NCBI GenBank assembly: GCA_910579935.1
Contig: CAJTVQ010000030.1
Location: forward strand, 1-52,784
Source: an uncultured Lachnospiraceae bacterium
Lineage (GTDB): Bacteria > Bacillota > Clostridia > Lachnospirales > Lachnospiraceae
Length of the DNA stretch: 52,784 bases
Direction of reading: 5' to 3'
Shown here: positions 7,950 to 17,596 of the stretch, one piece after another
Numbering within the stretch: position 1 is the stretch's first letter
How the letters are laid out: each line of letters starts with the position of its first letter
Made by a program: the position numbers and the translations under genes
Notes under the pieces: generated by a model
Databases searched by the model: none
The model's input: only the letters and a program-made list of their open reading frames with translations
What the model was told of the DNA's origin: nothing

Positions 7950-9197
7950 ATGAGTGAGAAAACAGGTGAAAATATGAGTGAGAAAATGTTGACACTGGAT
8001 ATGTTCGAGGAAGCGTCGGAAGTCGTAAAACAGGTAACTCAGGAGACGAAGCTGGTATACAGCGATCATCTGAGCGGACAGACAGGGAACAAGGTCTATC
8101 TGAAACCGGAGAATATGCAGTTTACAGGAGCTTATAAGGTACGGGGGGCATATTATAAACTGAGCACGCTGACGGATGAAGAGAGGAAGAAAGGCCTGAT
8201 CACCGCATCTGCGGGAAACCATGCCCAGGGAGTGGCCTATGCGGCTAAGAGCTATGGCGTGAAAGCAGTCATCGTCATGCCGACCACGACGCCTTTGATC
8301 AAAGTAAACCGGACGAAAGGATACGGAGCGGAAGTAGTGCTTCACGGAGATGTATATGATGAGGCATGTGCCCATGCCTATGAACTTGCCGAGCAGAACG
8401 GCTATACCTTTATCCATCCGTTCGATGATCTGGCGGTAGCTACCGGACAGGGAACGATTGCCATGGAAATCTTTAAAGAACTCCCGCTGGTGGATTATAT
8501 ACTGGCGCCCATCGGCGGCGGAGGTCTGGCAACAGGGGTATCCACGCTGGCCAAACTGCTGAATCCGAAGATAAAAGTCATCGGCGTGGAGCCGGCAGGG
8601 GCAAATTGCTTACAGGCGTCCTTAAAAGAAGGAAAGGTAGTCACGCTGGAACAGGTGAATACTATCGCGGACGGTACGGCGGTTAAGACACCGGGAAGCA
8701 AGGTGTTTCCGTATCTTTCCCAGAACCTGGATGGAATTATTACGGTGGAGGATGAGGAACTGGTAGTGGCGTTTCTGGATATGGTGGAGAACCATAAAAT
8801 GATAGTGGAAAATTCTGGCCTGCTGACAGTGGCAGCCCTGAAGCATCTGGATGTAAAAGAGAAACGTGTAGTGGCTATTTTAAGCGGCGGAAACATGGAT
8901 GTGATCACGATGTCTTCCGTGGTACAGCAGGGGCTGATTCTGCGGGACAGGATTTTTACGGTTTCCGTGCTTCTGCCTGACAAGCCGGGTGAACTGAGCC
9001 ATGTATCGGATGTAATTGCCAAACAGAGCGGAAATGTCATCAAACTGGAGCATAATCAGTTTGTTTCCATTAACCGTAATGCAGCGGTAGAACTGCGGAT
9101 TACAATGGAAGCTTTTGGAACGGAGCATAAGAAACAGATTATTGATGCGCTGCATAAGAACGGATATCAGCCGAAAGTGGTCAGAACCATTATGTAA
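7950..9197 (+). CDS. ilvA: Threonine ammonia-lyase (threonine dehydratase)
   Basis: This PLP enzyme deaminates L-threonine to 2-oxobutanoate, the entry to isoleucine or to propionate metabolism. Of 415 aa, the N-terminal catalytic part has TGAYKVRGAYYKL with the PLP lysine at about residue 63, SAGNHAQGVAYAA, and the phosphate-binding glycine loop GGGGLATG. A C-terminal ACT-like domain begins near 332 (FTVSVLLPDKPGELSHVSDVI), so allosteric amino-acid control is likely. This short single-ACT form is the usual clostridial enzyme and may be catabolic (TdcB-like) or biosynthetic. ATG 7950 follows AAGGAGGATGAGG; ATG 7974 is an alternative. A folded leader precedes it. Confidence 0.9.
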   Translation: MSEKTGENMSEKMLTLDMFEEASEVVKQVTQETKLVYSDHLSGQTGNKVYLKPENMQFTGAYKVRGAYYKLSTLTDEERKKGLITASAGNHAQGVAYAAKSYGVKAVIVMPTTTPLIKVNRTKGYGAEVVLHGDVYDEACAHAYELAEQNGYTFIHPFDDLAVATGQGTIAMEIFKELPLVDYILAPIGGGGLATGVSTLAKLLNPKIKVIGVEPAGANCLQASLKEGKVVTLEQVNTIADGTAVKTPGSKVFPYLSQNLDGIITVEDEELVVAFLDMVENHKMIVENSGLLTVAALKHLDVKEKRVVAILSGGNMDVITMSSVVQQGLILRDRIFTVSVLLPDKPGELSHVSDVIAKQSGNVIKLEHNQFVSINRNAAVELRITMEAFGTEHKKQIIDALHKNGYQPKVVRTIM

Positions 9198-9425
9198 CGA
9201 CCGGATAAGGAAAAGTGGAAGAACAGAGGAAATGTGTGTTCTTTCACTTTTTATGCACACGGGCGCATAAGGAAATGTCCGGCGCGGCGGGAAGGGAGAA
9301 AGAAGCGTTCCGGTACGGTTATCACAAAGAAAAGGAAACCGGCGGACTGCCGAATAGAAATTGCAGGGATGGTAATTTTAATAACAGCAGAAAATTATCA
9401 CGAACAGGGCAGATGGAGCAGAATT

Positions 9426-10364
9426 ATGAAGATGGAACATAAGGAAGCGGGAGGCAGACAAATAGCCGAAATCCAGCAGGAATATGAAAAGAAGAGGGAA
9501 GAAAGAAAAACGTCAGGACAGAGAATCCTGGATTATGTCATTATAACGATTGCTTCTGCGGTATATGCGGTGGGAGTCAGTCTGTTTATCGATCCGAATA
9601 ACATGGCACCCGGCGGGGTGACCGGTTTATCCATTATCCTAAGCCGCATCGTGCCATTGGGTACAGGTACGCTGATCATGGTCCTTAACATCCCGATTAT
9701 TATGCTTGGCATATGGAAGTTCGGACTCCGGTTCATCATTTCCACTTTTTATACCATTGTCATGACCTCCTTTTTTACCAATGTTTTTGCCGGATTCGGG
9801 GCGGCGACGGATGATATTCTGCTGGCAGCGCTGGCAGGGAGTGTGCTGATCGCCGCTTCCATCGGTGTGATTTTTAAGCGGGGAGCCACAACAGGAGGAA
9901 CGGATATCATTGTAAAATGCCTGCGGTTAAAATATCCCCATTTAAAGACCGGGATGCTGTTTTTTATGATCGATGTCTGTATCGTAACATTGTCAGGCAT
10001 TGTGTTTAGGAATATTGATTCCGCGCTCTATGCCGGAATCTCGGTGGTTGTGACGGCGGTGGTGCTGGATCTGGTTCTTTATGGCCGGGATGGAGCAAAA
10101 CTGGTATATATTATCAGCGACTGCCAGACTAAGATCACGGACAGACTGCTTGCGGAACTGGATATCGGCGTGACGAGACTGAGCGGGGAAGGGGCTTTCA
10201 GCGGAAACGAGAAGAAAATCATTATGTGCGTGGTGCACAAGCCTTTAGCACCCAAGGTGGAAGAAATCGTAAAAGAAGAGGATGCAGATGCATTTATGAT
10301 TGTTACCAGTGCAACGGAGATATTCGGAGAGGGTTATAAGAGTTATTACGGGGAAAAGTTTTAG
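9426..10364 (+). CDS. YitT family membrane protein
   Basis: The 312-aa product has a hydrophilic N-terminal 35 residues, about five membrane segments between roughly 40 and 200 (for example DYVIITIASAVYAVGVSLF), and a soluble C-terminal DUF2179 domain. IDPNNMAPGGVTGLSII and KRGATTGGTDIIVK are hallmarks of the YitT/DUF161 family. Function is not firmly established for most members. ATG 9426 gives a family-like N-terminus with a weak GGAG site; longer in-frame starts exist back to 9234 but add low-complexity basic sequence. The 228 bp between ilvA and this start show no other gene. Confidence 0.85.
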   Translation: MKMEHKEAGGRQIAEIQQEYEKKREERKTSGQRILDYVIITIASAVYAVGVSLFIDPNNMAPGGVTGLSIILSRIVPLGTGTLIMVLNIPIIMLGIWKFGLRFIISTFYTIVMTSFFTNVFAGFGAATDDILLAALAGSVLIAASIGVIFKRGATTGGTDIIVKCLRLKYPHLKTGMLFFMIDVCIVTLSGIVFRNIDSALYAGISVVVTAVVLDLVLYGRDGAKLVYIISDCQTKITDRLLAELDIGVTRLSGEGAFSGNEKKIIMCVVHKPLAPKVEEIVKEEDADAFMIVTSATEIFGEGYKSYYGEKF

Positions 10365-10466
10365 TGTTTTCACAAGGGACGGTTTTATAAGGCCGGATGG
10401 AATGCGGTGGCTGGCTGTGAGGAACATAAGAAGGTTTATGAAGATAAGGGATAAGATGAGGTGCAG

Positions 10467-11762
10467 ATGAAGACAGAACGCAGAGTTTCATATGAGACAG
10501 ACGATGATATTAAGATCCATGACCTGAATGATCTGTATTCCGGAATGCAGCAGAAGCCGCAGAGCGGCCAGGCAGACCGGAGACCGGAAAGCGGCAGGAG
10601 AAGAGCGGGAGATACCGGAAGAAGATACAGGACGGAAAAGAAAAAGACAGGAAGGGACAGAACACCAGAGAGCCGGATTACGATGAAAAACAGGAGGCGC
10701 AAAAGGAGGCGGACTGTTTTTTCCGTCTGTTTATTTTTGCTGGCGCTGACGGCGCTGGCCGGCTGTTTTGTTCTGGCGATGGAGAACCGGCAGCTGCATG
10801 ACGAAGTGCAGGTTGCCATGGCATATGTCGATGAGGTGAACTCCATCACTACATATACGGAGGAAGAGGTACGGAAAATGACGGCGGACGCAGCCGCAAA
10901 AGCCGCAGAACAATCCTCCCTGGAAAAAGAAAAAGAGATTTTGGATGATATAAGGACCAGGATGGAAAGCGGTGACGGAACCGCTCCGATGCTGCGCGCC
11001 ATCTATAAAGATGAGCTGGTGGTGGCAGATGACGGCAGATATTATTTTTTCCCGATCGTGGATACCCTTAAACGCCATTCTTATCAGGCGGATCATTTTC
11101 AGATGAATGAAGAGGACATCCTGGAATACTGGGAAGACGGAAATGTGGTGTCCAAAAAAGGAATTGATGTTTCCAGATACCAGGAGGACATTAACTGGAA
11201 GAAAGTAGCGGCAGACGGTGTGGAATATGCATTCATCCGCCTGGGAATACGCGGCGCATCGGAAGGAAAACTGGTGATAGATGCGAAATACGAAGACAAT
11301 ATCGAGGGAGCATTGAAAAATGATGTTGAAGTAGGCGTTTATTTTTTCACACAGGCGCTTACGAAGGAAGAGGCAGTAGAAGAAGCGGAATTTGTGCTGG
11401 AGCATATGGAGGGGTATGATGTGACGTATCCGGTTGTTTTGGATGTGGAAGAGGTTACGACGAAAGATCCCCGTACCGAAGATATGACGAAACAGGAGCG
11501 GACGGATGTGTGCATTGCATTCTGCGAGCGTATCAAGGCGGCCGGATATACGCCGATGATTTACGGGAACCTGAAAACGTTCCTGCTGATGGTGGATATG
11601 GAACAGCTGGAGGAATATGAAAAATGGTTTGCTTTTTACCAGACACCGCTGTATTTTCCATATGAGTTCAGCATCTGGCAGTATACCTCTGCCGGCAGCG
11701 TGGACGGGATTAAGGGAGACGTGGATATGAATGTGAGTCTGAAGGATTGGAACCATGAATGA
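10467..11762 (+). CDS. Membrane-anchored GH25 family muramidase (lysozyme-like)
   Basis: Glycoside hydrolase family 25 enzymes cleave the beta-1,4 bond between N-acetylmuramic acid and N-acetylglucosamine. The 431-aa product has a very basic cytoplasmic N-terminus (1-82), one membrane segment at about 84-105, a helical linker (EEVRKMTADAAAKAAEQ), and a GH25 domain from about 230. That domain shows GIDVSRYQEDINW, then GVYFFTQAL, VVLDVEEV with the catalytic acidic residues near 322, and a C-terminal SIWQYTSAG. The anchor suggests a cell-wall remodelling enzyme, not a secreted lysin. ATG 10467 was chosen because GAGGTG lies just upstream. Its stop overlaps the next gene (ATGAATGA), implying translational coupling. 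Confidence 0.88.
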   Translation: MKTERRVSYETDDDIKIHDLNDLYSGMQQKPQSGQADRRPESGRRRAGDTGRRYRTEKKKTGRDRTPESRITMKNRRRKRRRTVFSVCLFLLALTALAGCFVLAMENRQLHDEVQVAMAYVDEVNSITTYTEEEVRKMTADAAAKAAEQSSLEKEKEILDDIRTRMESGDGTAPMLRAIYKDELVVADDGRYYFFPIVDTLKRHSYQADHFQMNEEDILEYWEDGNVVSKKGIDVSRYQEDINWKKVAADGVEYAFIRLGIRGASEGKLVIDAKYEDNIEGALKNDVEVGVYFFTQALTKEEAVEEAEFVLEHMEGYDVTYPVVLDVEEVTTKDPRTEDMTKQERTDVCIAFCERIKAAGYTPMIYGNLKTFLLMVDMEQLEEYEKWFAFYQTPLYFPYEFSIWQYTSAGSVDGIKGDVDMNVSLKDWNHE

Positions 11763-12627
11763 TATGGCAGGAGTTTATGAAAAATATGAGAAGACAGGAT
11801 ATCTTCAGAAGCATTTCCGTCTGTTCCATATAGAGGATATGGAACGGAGGGAATTCGCCTATCATTACCATGACTTTGACAAAATCATATGCTTTTTGGG
11901 CGGCAGGGCGGATTACATGATCGAAGGCAAAAAGTATTCACTGGAACCGTATGATTTTGTATTGGTGAACCGGAATGAAATCCATCGGCCGGAGGTGGAT
12001 TTCAGTATGCCGTACGAGCGGATGATCCTTTATATCGAGCATGAATTCTTAAAGGCATACCGGGGAGAGGATTATGATCTGACCGGGTGTTTCGGCAGGG
12101 CGCAGGAGCAGAAGGCCAATGTACTCCATTTTCCGGCGGGAATGACCGGACGGTTGTGTGAGACGCTGAAACGTCTGGAAGAGTGTACCGGGGAAAAGCG
12201 GTATGCGGGAGAACTGCAGGGGGAACTTTTGTTTCTGGAATTTATGATACAGCTGAACGAAGCCTGCCTGGAATATGAGCATGCGTATGACCACAGGGCG
12301 AAGTATAACAAGAAAATCATTGATATGATGCGGTTCATCAATGAAAATCTTGGGAAGGATTTGTCCATTGACAGGCTGGCGGAGCGTTTTTACATGAGCA
12401 AGTACCATATGATGCGTCAGTTCAAGGAGGAGACGGGGTATTCCATTCACCAGTATATTTCGGAGAAGAGACTGCTGGCGGCGAAGGGACTTATCAGGGA
12501 GGGAATGAGTGCGGGAGCGGCGGCGCTGGAATGCGGCTTTCAGGATTATTCGGCATTTGCGAGGGCTTTTAAGAAAAAGATGGGGATGGCGCCTTCGGAT
12601 GCAGGGAATGCAGAGGTATTTAATTAG
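11755..12627 (+). CDS. AraC family transcriptional regulator
   Basis: The 290-aa protein has an N-terminal cupin-like ligand domain (FAYHYHDFDKIICFLGG, then YSLEPYDFVLVNRNEIHRP) and a C-terminal double helix-turn-helix from about 190 (INENLGKDLSIDRLAERFYMS, later ALECGFQDYSAFARAFKK). This is the AraC/XylS arrangement that senses a small molecule. The start overlaps the end of the muramidase gene by 8 bp, so both are probably made together, and the regulator may act on this locus. A second ATG at 11761 is possible. The inducer is unknown. Confidence 0.9.
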   Translation: MNDMAGVYEKYEKTGYLQKHFRLFHIEDMERREFAYHYHDFDKIICFLGGRADYMIEGKKYSLEPYDFVLVNRNEIHRPEVDFSMPYERMILYIEHEFLKAYRGEDYDLTGCFGRAQEQKANVLHFPAGMTGRLCETLKRLEECTGEKRYAGELQGELLFLEFMIQLNEACLEYEHAYDHRAKYNKKIIDMMRFINENLGKDLSIDRLAERFYMSKYHMMRQFKEETGYSIHQYISEKRLLAAKGLIREGMSAGAAALECGFQDYSAFARAFKKKMGMAPSDAGNAEVFN

Positions 12628-12726
12628 TATATGAAATGGCAGAAGGAAATTTGGAAAGGAATGGTGGTATTTTTGGAAAAAAGTAACGTTGGAAACGAAA
12701 ATGATTTTTTTTGCTGCAAAGATTGT

Positions 12727-13232
12727 ATGAAAAAACGTTCGCTTCTTATATTGATTTCGTTTTTTTTTTTCTATCCGGATGTTCTCAAAGTAATTCAATT
12801 GAAAACAGAGTGCTTTATCCGTATGAAATTGTAAGAGGTACGTCTGCATTATCTTATTATGACACGGAAGATGACATTCATATAGATGGTTTTAATGTGT
12901 TGGAGAATAATCTGCAAAATTTTCAGGACAAAAATAATAATATTATCGTGAATGATGACGGTATGATCAGGTGCATAACGATTACCGATGCCGCAGTAAA
13001 AACCTATCGGTCAATATCCGTTGGAGATAGTGTTGATAAAATCGAAGATACTTTTGAATATGAGTCTGAATTTAACAATTATTACAGTGTACTTTTTAAT
13101 GGCAGCACAGAAGAAAACCCGGCTGATCAGGACATAGAAGATAATTGGATTTTGATAAATTATTTTACGGATGGTTCTCATATTACAGCTATTAAAATAT
13201 GCGATGTAAAATATGGAAGGGAATTTCAATAA
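12727..13232 (+). pseudogene. Lipoprotein gene with a frameshift in an 11-T tract of the signal peptide
   Basis: The ATG at 12727 opens MKKRSLLILISFFFF, a lipoprotein signal sequence, but the frame then reads YPDVLK and ends. In the next frame the sequence continues FLSGCSQSN, a good lipobox with cysteine, and stays open to 13232. The break is an uninterrupted run of 11 T (12760-12770); 12 T would restore one frame of about 168 aa. The mature part is acidic and contains ISVGDSVDKIEDTF, resembling small SmpA-like lipoprotein domains; no specific function is recognised. It may be an inactive allele, a phase-variable gene or a sequencing error. No strong ribosome binding site is seen. Confidence 0.6.
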
Positions 13233-13373
13233 TTAAGTTTGAAGTGTCAGGGTATGTGAAAGAAATTCAACAAAAGCAAAATTTGTAACATTTGAGACTG
13301 ATCTAAAAAGTATTGTTCTGAAGTATGAATTTGTGCAGTGCTAAAATGCGGCAATACTGCAGCAGATGACGGG

Positions 13374-13401
13374 TTGAAAGAACAGGAGAATTTGATATAA
13401 T
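13374..13401 (+). promoter_or_regulatory. Promoter of the Uma2 family gene
   Basis: TTGAAA (13374-13379) and TATAAT (13396-13401) are separated by 16 bp and lie 28 bp before the start codon at 13429. The good -10 and position make this a likely sigma-A promoter for a single-gene transcript. Confidence 0.7.
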
Positions 13402-13428
13402 GAATGTAAAAAGCATGGGAGGTACACA

Positions 13429-13947
13429 ATGGATATAAATCTTCAGATTACGGATATGGCAGGTGCTTCCCCTTCGCATTCTGCGGTAATTGTCAATTTT
13501 GTTGCTGCGATACGGAAACAGCTGAAAAATAGCACCTGTTACGTTTTTTCGGATAATGTGCAATATAGATTTAAGGCAGACAATGGAGAAAATAAAGTTG
13601 TTATTCCGGATGCATCGATTAATTGCCGGGTAAAAACGCGGCGGGGGAATACTTTTATGGATGCCCCGCGTTTTGTGATGGAAGTACTGAGTCCATCGAC
13701 TGAAAAATATGACCGTAATGAGAAAATGGAATTATACAGACAGCAGGAAATTGAAGAATATTGGATGGTTGATTGGGAAAAGAAGCAGGTTGAAATATAT
13801 CAATTAGATTATGAAAATAATGTTCCGAAGTATTATTTATGGAAAATAATCACTGAATCCAATAAAACAGAATTGAAAATACTTCATTTTCCCAGTGTAG
13901 AGATTACGTTTGATGAGCTTTTTGAAGAAATTTATTTAGATGCATAG
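13429..13947 (+). CDS. Uma2 family (DUF820) endonuclease-like protein
   Basis: The 172-aa protein matches the Uma2/DUF820 family of PD-(D/E)xK-fold nucleases. Key segments are VIPDASINC with D61, PRFVMEVLSPSTEKYDRNEKM with E85, and the terminal hallmark LYRQQEIEEYWMVD. Members occur in large paralogous sets in some bacteria, and their substrates are mostly unknown. It has its own promoter, and GGAGG sits just before ATG 13429. It lies between two decayed genes in a patch more AT-rich than the flanking core, which suggests acquired DNA. Confidence 0.85.
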   Translation: MDINLQITDMAGASPSHSAVIVNFVAAIRKQLKNSTCYVFSDNVQYRFKADNGENKVVIPDASINCRVKTRRGNTFMDAPRFVMEVLSPSTEKYDRNEKMELYRQQEIEEYWMVDWEKKQVEIYQLDYENNVPKYYLWKIITESNKTELKILHFPSVEITFDELFEEIYLDA

Positions 13948-14076
13948 GAATTGATTCAGAAGCAGGGATGAATGTGTAAATGAATCGTTATGAGTGGTTG
14001 GAACATTAAAATTTTTAAAGAAGTCAGATAGGCGGTTTCGGTGATTCTTTTCTAATAAACAGGAGACAGAAGTTGG

Positions 14077-14271
14077 TTGAGGAAGAAAAGAAACAGCAGA
14101 AGCGTGATGGGAATATTATCCATAGTAAATGGGATTGCAGCATTGAAAGGGAAAAACAGATATAAAAAATGTGCAATTGGGGGTAGTCTATCTATATTGC
14201 TGTTTGCTGTATTTATTCCCGCGAGCGCAGAGGTTAGTGATTCATTTCGGGTCGCCGGCTTCCTGTCTTAA
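14077..14271 (+). CDS. Small hydrophobic ORF, uncertain
   Basis: A 64-codon frame starts with TTG after AGGAGA. It encodes a basic stretch, a segment MGILSIVNGIAALKG, and then a hydrophobic segment (IGGSLSILLFAVFIPA). The layout loosely resembles DUF4190-type small membrane proteins, but no diagnostic motif is present. It lies in the decayed patch directly before the broken membrane gene and may be a remnant. The rest of 13948-14372 shows no gene. Confidence 0.25.
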   Translation: MRKKRNSRSVMGILSIVNGIAALKGKNRYKKCAIGGSLSILLFAVFIPASAEVSDSFRVAGFLS

Positions 14272-14372
14272 AACTGATTTTCTGACAGTCCCTTGTATTT
14301 TTCATAAGAGAAGTCAGTTCTCATTATCTTTGTACATTGTGTTCATGATATGGAAATAAAATACGGAGAAAA

Positions 14373-15544
14373 TTGGAGGATACCAGGGTTTTGTTCCTGG
14401 TCATTGACGGATTAGTTGCGGTATCCAGATTGTTGATTTATCTAAATTTTCTTTTTTGGAGCAGGAAAAATTCTTTTGATGGGAGTTTTTTTGATACCCT
14501 GTCTATTTATGATACGGCATGGTATAAATCTATCATAGAGAACGGCTATTGGGCGGAACCTCGGTGGGGGATAAGGGGGATTCCTCGGAATGGGCTTTTT
14601 TTCCGTTTTATCCGATGTTGATGAAAGGGATTCACATGATTTTTCCTTTGAATTATGATATTCTGGCATTTATGGTAAATTCCCTGTTTTTCGCGATGGC
14701 TCTGGTACTTGCGGTAAAATATATTTTGCTGACAAGAGATGACTTGGTTCATGCATTGGTATTTGTATTTTTGATGGCTTTTGGTGTGTACAATTTTTAT
14801 TTTTCTTTATTGTACACGGAAGCACTATTTATTTTTTTGTTGCTGCATTTTTTTACTGCATGGAACGGAAACATTATCTTTGGATGAGGTGATGGGAGCA
14901 TTTGCTTCCGCAACAAGAAATCTGGGGATTATGTTGGTATTTCCGCTGGCAGCACACTATATTACGGACTATTTTAAAAATAACAGATTCCGGATAAAAA
15001 CATTTTTTGTATTTTTTTTGGCAATATCCGGCTTGTTCTGGGAACAACACTGATTCTTCTCGGACTTTTTTCTTATATGATGCACCTGTATTTTAAAATG
15101 GGCGATTCTATGGCATTTGTGCATATCGAGAGGCCATGGGGAAAGGCGGATATTTCCAATCCCGTCAGGGTTTTATGGAATTCGTTGGTCAATGTGGACA
15201 GCTTTGTTTTTTACCTGTCGCTGTGGGGAATATGGGGGATTTATTGTGCCTGGCTGCTTTTTTGCAGGAAACGGTGGGCAGAGTTTGTGATGGTGTTTCT
15301 TGTGGTCATGATACCGTTATCGGCAAGTGTTATTGGGATACCCAGGTACCTGATAGGTTGTTTTGTACCTCTGCTGGGTTTTACTGACGGAATTTCAAAG
15401 TGGCAGAAAAGCCGGATTTTTGCTTTGGATGCGTTTGTAAAGGCGTGTGGAACAGTAAATTGTAAACCATGCGTCTTTTTTGCACCCCAAAGAAGGAACA
15501 TGAGCGAGAATATTCAGACCGCTATAATACCGTTTTTACTGTGA
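14373..15544 (+). pseudogene. Broken PIG-V/mannosyltransferase-like membrane protein gene
   Basis: Four overlapping open segments in alternating frames (14373-14570, 14570-14884, 14870-15050, 15040-15544) join into one polytopic membrane protein. The N-terminal part reads YDTAWYKSIIENGYW, followed after a frameshift in a G-rich stretch by EWAFFPFYPMLMKGI. A first-loop D-x-x-WY motif followed by a FFP-x-YP motif is typical of PIG-V-like and other GT-C mannosyltransferases. Later segments (FASATRNLGIMLVFPL, SASVIGIPRYLIGCFVPLLGF) fit the same family. At least three frameshifts are needed to join them, so the gene is almost certainly dead. It lies just upstream of the ylxM promoter. Confidence 0.65.
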
Positions 15545-15694
15545 CAAATTTTATGACAATCAGGGAAAAAGACGGAGTATGGCGGAACCTTTCGTCCAAA
15601 AGAAAAACCGGCAGAAACTGCAGAATAAGCAAAGATAAAAAATGTCGGTTTCATAAATTTCCATGAATTTTACCATCCTGTCAAGAAAAAGTAC

Positions 15695-15723
15695 TTGACA
15701 TGTTCTTTTCCTTATAGTATGAT
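15695..15723 (+). promoter_or_regulatory. Promoter of the ylxM-ffh operon
   Basis: TTGACA (15695-15700) and TATGAT (15718-15723) are separated by 17 bp, about 60 bp before the ylxM start. A consensus -35 and a 5/6 -10 make this a strong candidate for the promoter of ylxM, ffh and possibly the translation genes beyond. Confidence 0.85.
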
Positions 15724-15784
15724 AAGCAAAGTGCTGATACAGGCGAGGTCATTACATCAGGAACAGTTCCTCAGGAGGCACAGG

Positions 15785-16126
15785 ATGGAGAAAATCGTAG
15801 AACAGGGTTTACTATATGATTTTTATGGAGAACTGCTGACGGAACACCAGCAGAAGATATATGAGGATGTGGTGTACAACGACCTGTCCATAAGTGAGAT
15901 CGCTCAGGAACAGGGAATCAGCAGACAGGGGGTCCATGACCTGATGAAAAGATGCAACGGCATTTTGGAAGGTTATGAAAAAAAACTTCATTTGGTTGCA
16001 CGCTTTAATGAAATCAAAGGCAAGGTGCGCAGCATGAATGAGCTGGCGGAAGACGATACGGTCGGACATGAAAAACTGCGGAAAGAGATTAAGCGGCTGT
16101 CCGATGAAATCCTGGAAGCATTATAG
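15785..16126 (+). CDS. ylxM: UPF0122 protein YlxM, SRP-associated DNA-binding-like protein
   Basis: The 113-aa YlxM family protein is a small sigma-70 region 4-like helix-turn-helix protein that nearly always precedes ffh in Firmicutes and is reported to modulate SRP activity. The hallmark LTEHQQKIYEDVVYNDLSIS is followed by EIAQEQGISRQGVHDLMKR, the helix-turn-helix, and a C-terminal helix. AGGAGG (15773-15778) precedes ATG 15785; in-frame sequence upstream overlaps the promoter and is noncoding. It is 72 bp from ffh and co-transcribed. Confidence 0.93.
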   Translation: MEKIVEQGLLYDFYGELLTEHQQKIYEDVVYNDLSISEIAQEQGISRQGVHDLMKRCNGILEGYEKKLHLVARFNEIKGKVRSMNELAEDDTVGHEKLRKEIKRLSDEILEAL

Positions 16127-16198
16127 GTTATAAAAGCGGCATACGGTCATTGAAAGAGCCGGGAGGAAAAGCCGGCGGCAGAGTGATAGAGGTTGATT

Positions 16199-17572
16199 AT
16201 GGCATTTGAAAGTCTGACGGATAAATTGCAGAATGTGTTCAAGAACTTAAGGAGCAAGGGGCGTCTGACAGAAGAGGACGTAAAGACGGCTCTTAAGGAA
16301 GTAAAGATGGCACTGCTGGAGGCAGATGTCAACTTTAAGGTTGTGAAGCAGTTCGTGAAGTCGGTAGAGGAACGGGCGATAGGAACCGATGTTATGAACG
16401 GTCTGAATCCGGGACAGATGGTCATTAAGATCGTAAACGAAGAGATGGTTGCATTGATGGGGTCGGAGACCACCGAGATACAGATGCAGCCGGGAAAGTC
16501 CGTTACCGTTATTTTGATGTGCGGCCTTCAGGGTGCAGGTAAGACGACGACGACCGCGAAAATAGCTGGAAAACTGAAGTTAAAAGGAAAGAAACCGCTG
16601 CTTGTTGCATGTGACGTGTACCGTCCGGCTGCAATTAAACAGCTGCAGATAAACGGTGAGAAGCAGGAAGTGGATGTATTCTCCATGGGAGAGAACCACA
16701 AACCGGTAGATATTGCAAAAGCCGCTTTGGAACATGCGGGTAAGAACGGACATAATGTAGTGATTCTTGATACGGCGGGACGTCTTCATATTGATGAGGA
16801 AATGATGAAAGAGCTGCAGGAGATTAAAGCGAATGTGTCGGTTCACCAGTCGCTTCTCGTAGTGGATGCCATGACCGGACAGGATGCGGTCAATGTGGCA
16901 AAGGAATTCGACGAAAAGGTGGGCATCGACGGTGTGGTACTGTCCAAAATGGACGGCGATACAAGAGGCGGCGCGGCACTTTCCGTAAAAGCCGTGACCG
17001 GTAAGCCTATCCTGTATGTCGGTATGGGTGAGAAACTTTCGGATTTGGAGCAGTTTTATCCGGACCGGATGGCAAGCCGTATTCTGGGTATGGGGGATGT
17101 ACTGACCCTGATAGACAAAGTACAGGCGAGTATTGACATAGATGAAGATAAGGAAAAAGAAATGGCGGCCCGGATGAAAAAGGGCAAGTTCGATTTTAAC
17201 GATTATCTGGAGAGCATGAAACAGATGCGGAAGATGGGAGGAATTTCCAGTATTTTGGGAATGATACCCGGCATGGGCGGTAAGCAGATGGGCGATATTG
17301 AGTCTATGGTGGATGAGAAACAACTGGCACGGATGGAGGCGATCGTCCTGAGTATGACGCCGGCTGAAAGAGAGAATCCCAAGCTGCTGAACTTAAGCCG
17401 TAAAAGCCGTATTGCAAGAGGAGCCGGTGTGGATATTTCAGTGGTGAACCGGTTTGTGAAACAGTTTGAACAGTCTCAGAAAATGATGAAGCAGCTGCCC
17501 GGCATGATGGGTGGTAAGAAAGGACGGGGAATGTTCAGCGGTTTCGGAGGCATGAAGTTTCCATTCCAGTGA
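16199..17572 (+). CDS. ffh: Signal recognition particle protein Ffh
   Basis: Ffh binds signal peptides and the SRP RNA and, with FtsY, targets ribosomes to the membrane. The 457-aa product has the N domain, a G domain with GLQGAGKTTT at 109-118, DTAGRLHIDEEM and SKMDGDTRGGAA, then the methionine-rich M domain with RIARGAGVDISVVNRFVKQF and a C-terminal MMKQLPGMMGG run. ATG 16199 is preceded by a weak GAGG; TTG at 16193 would add two residues. Length and domain order are typical. A hairpin in the gap before rpsP may reduce read-through. Confidence 0.97.
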   Translation: MAFESLTDKLQNVFKNLRSKGRLTEEDVKTALKEVKMALLEADVNFKVVKQFVKSVEERAIGTDVMNGLNPGQMVIKIVNEEMVALMGSETTEIQMQPGKSVTVILMCGLQGAGKTTTTAKIAGKLKLKGKKPLLVACDVYRPAAIKQLQINGEKQEVDVFSMGENHKPVDIAKAALEHAGKNGHNVVILDTAGRLHIDEEMMKELQEIKANVSVHQSLLVVDAMTGQDAVNVAKEFDEKVGIDGVVLSKMDGDTRGGAALSVKAVTGKPILYVGMGEKLSDLEQFYPDRMASRILGMGDVLTLIDKVQASIDIDEDKEKEMAARMKKGKFDFNDYLESMKQMRKMGGISSILGMIPGMGGKQMGDIESMVDEKQLARMEAIVLSMTPAERENPKLLNLSRKSRIARGAGVDISVVNRFVKQFEQSQKMMKQLPGMMGGKKGRGMFSGFGGMKFPFQ

Positions 17573-17596
17573 AAAAGCGGAGTGGTAAAAATGCAG

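Noticed and set aside
15469..15666. 65-codon ORF after the broken membrane gene
   Set aside because: Out-of-frame tail of the pseudogene with no start signals.
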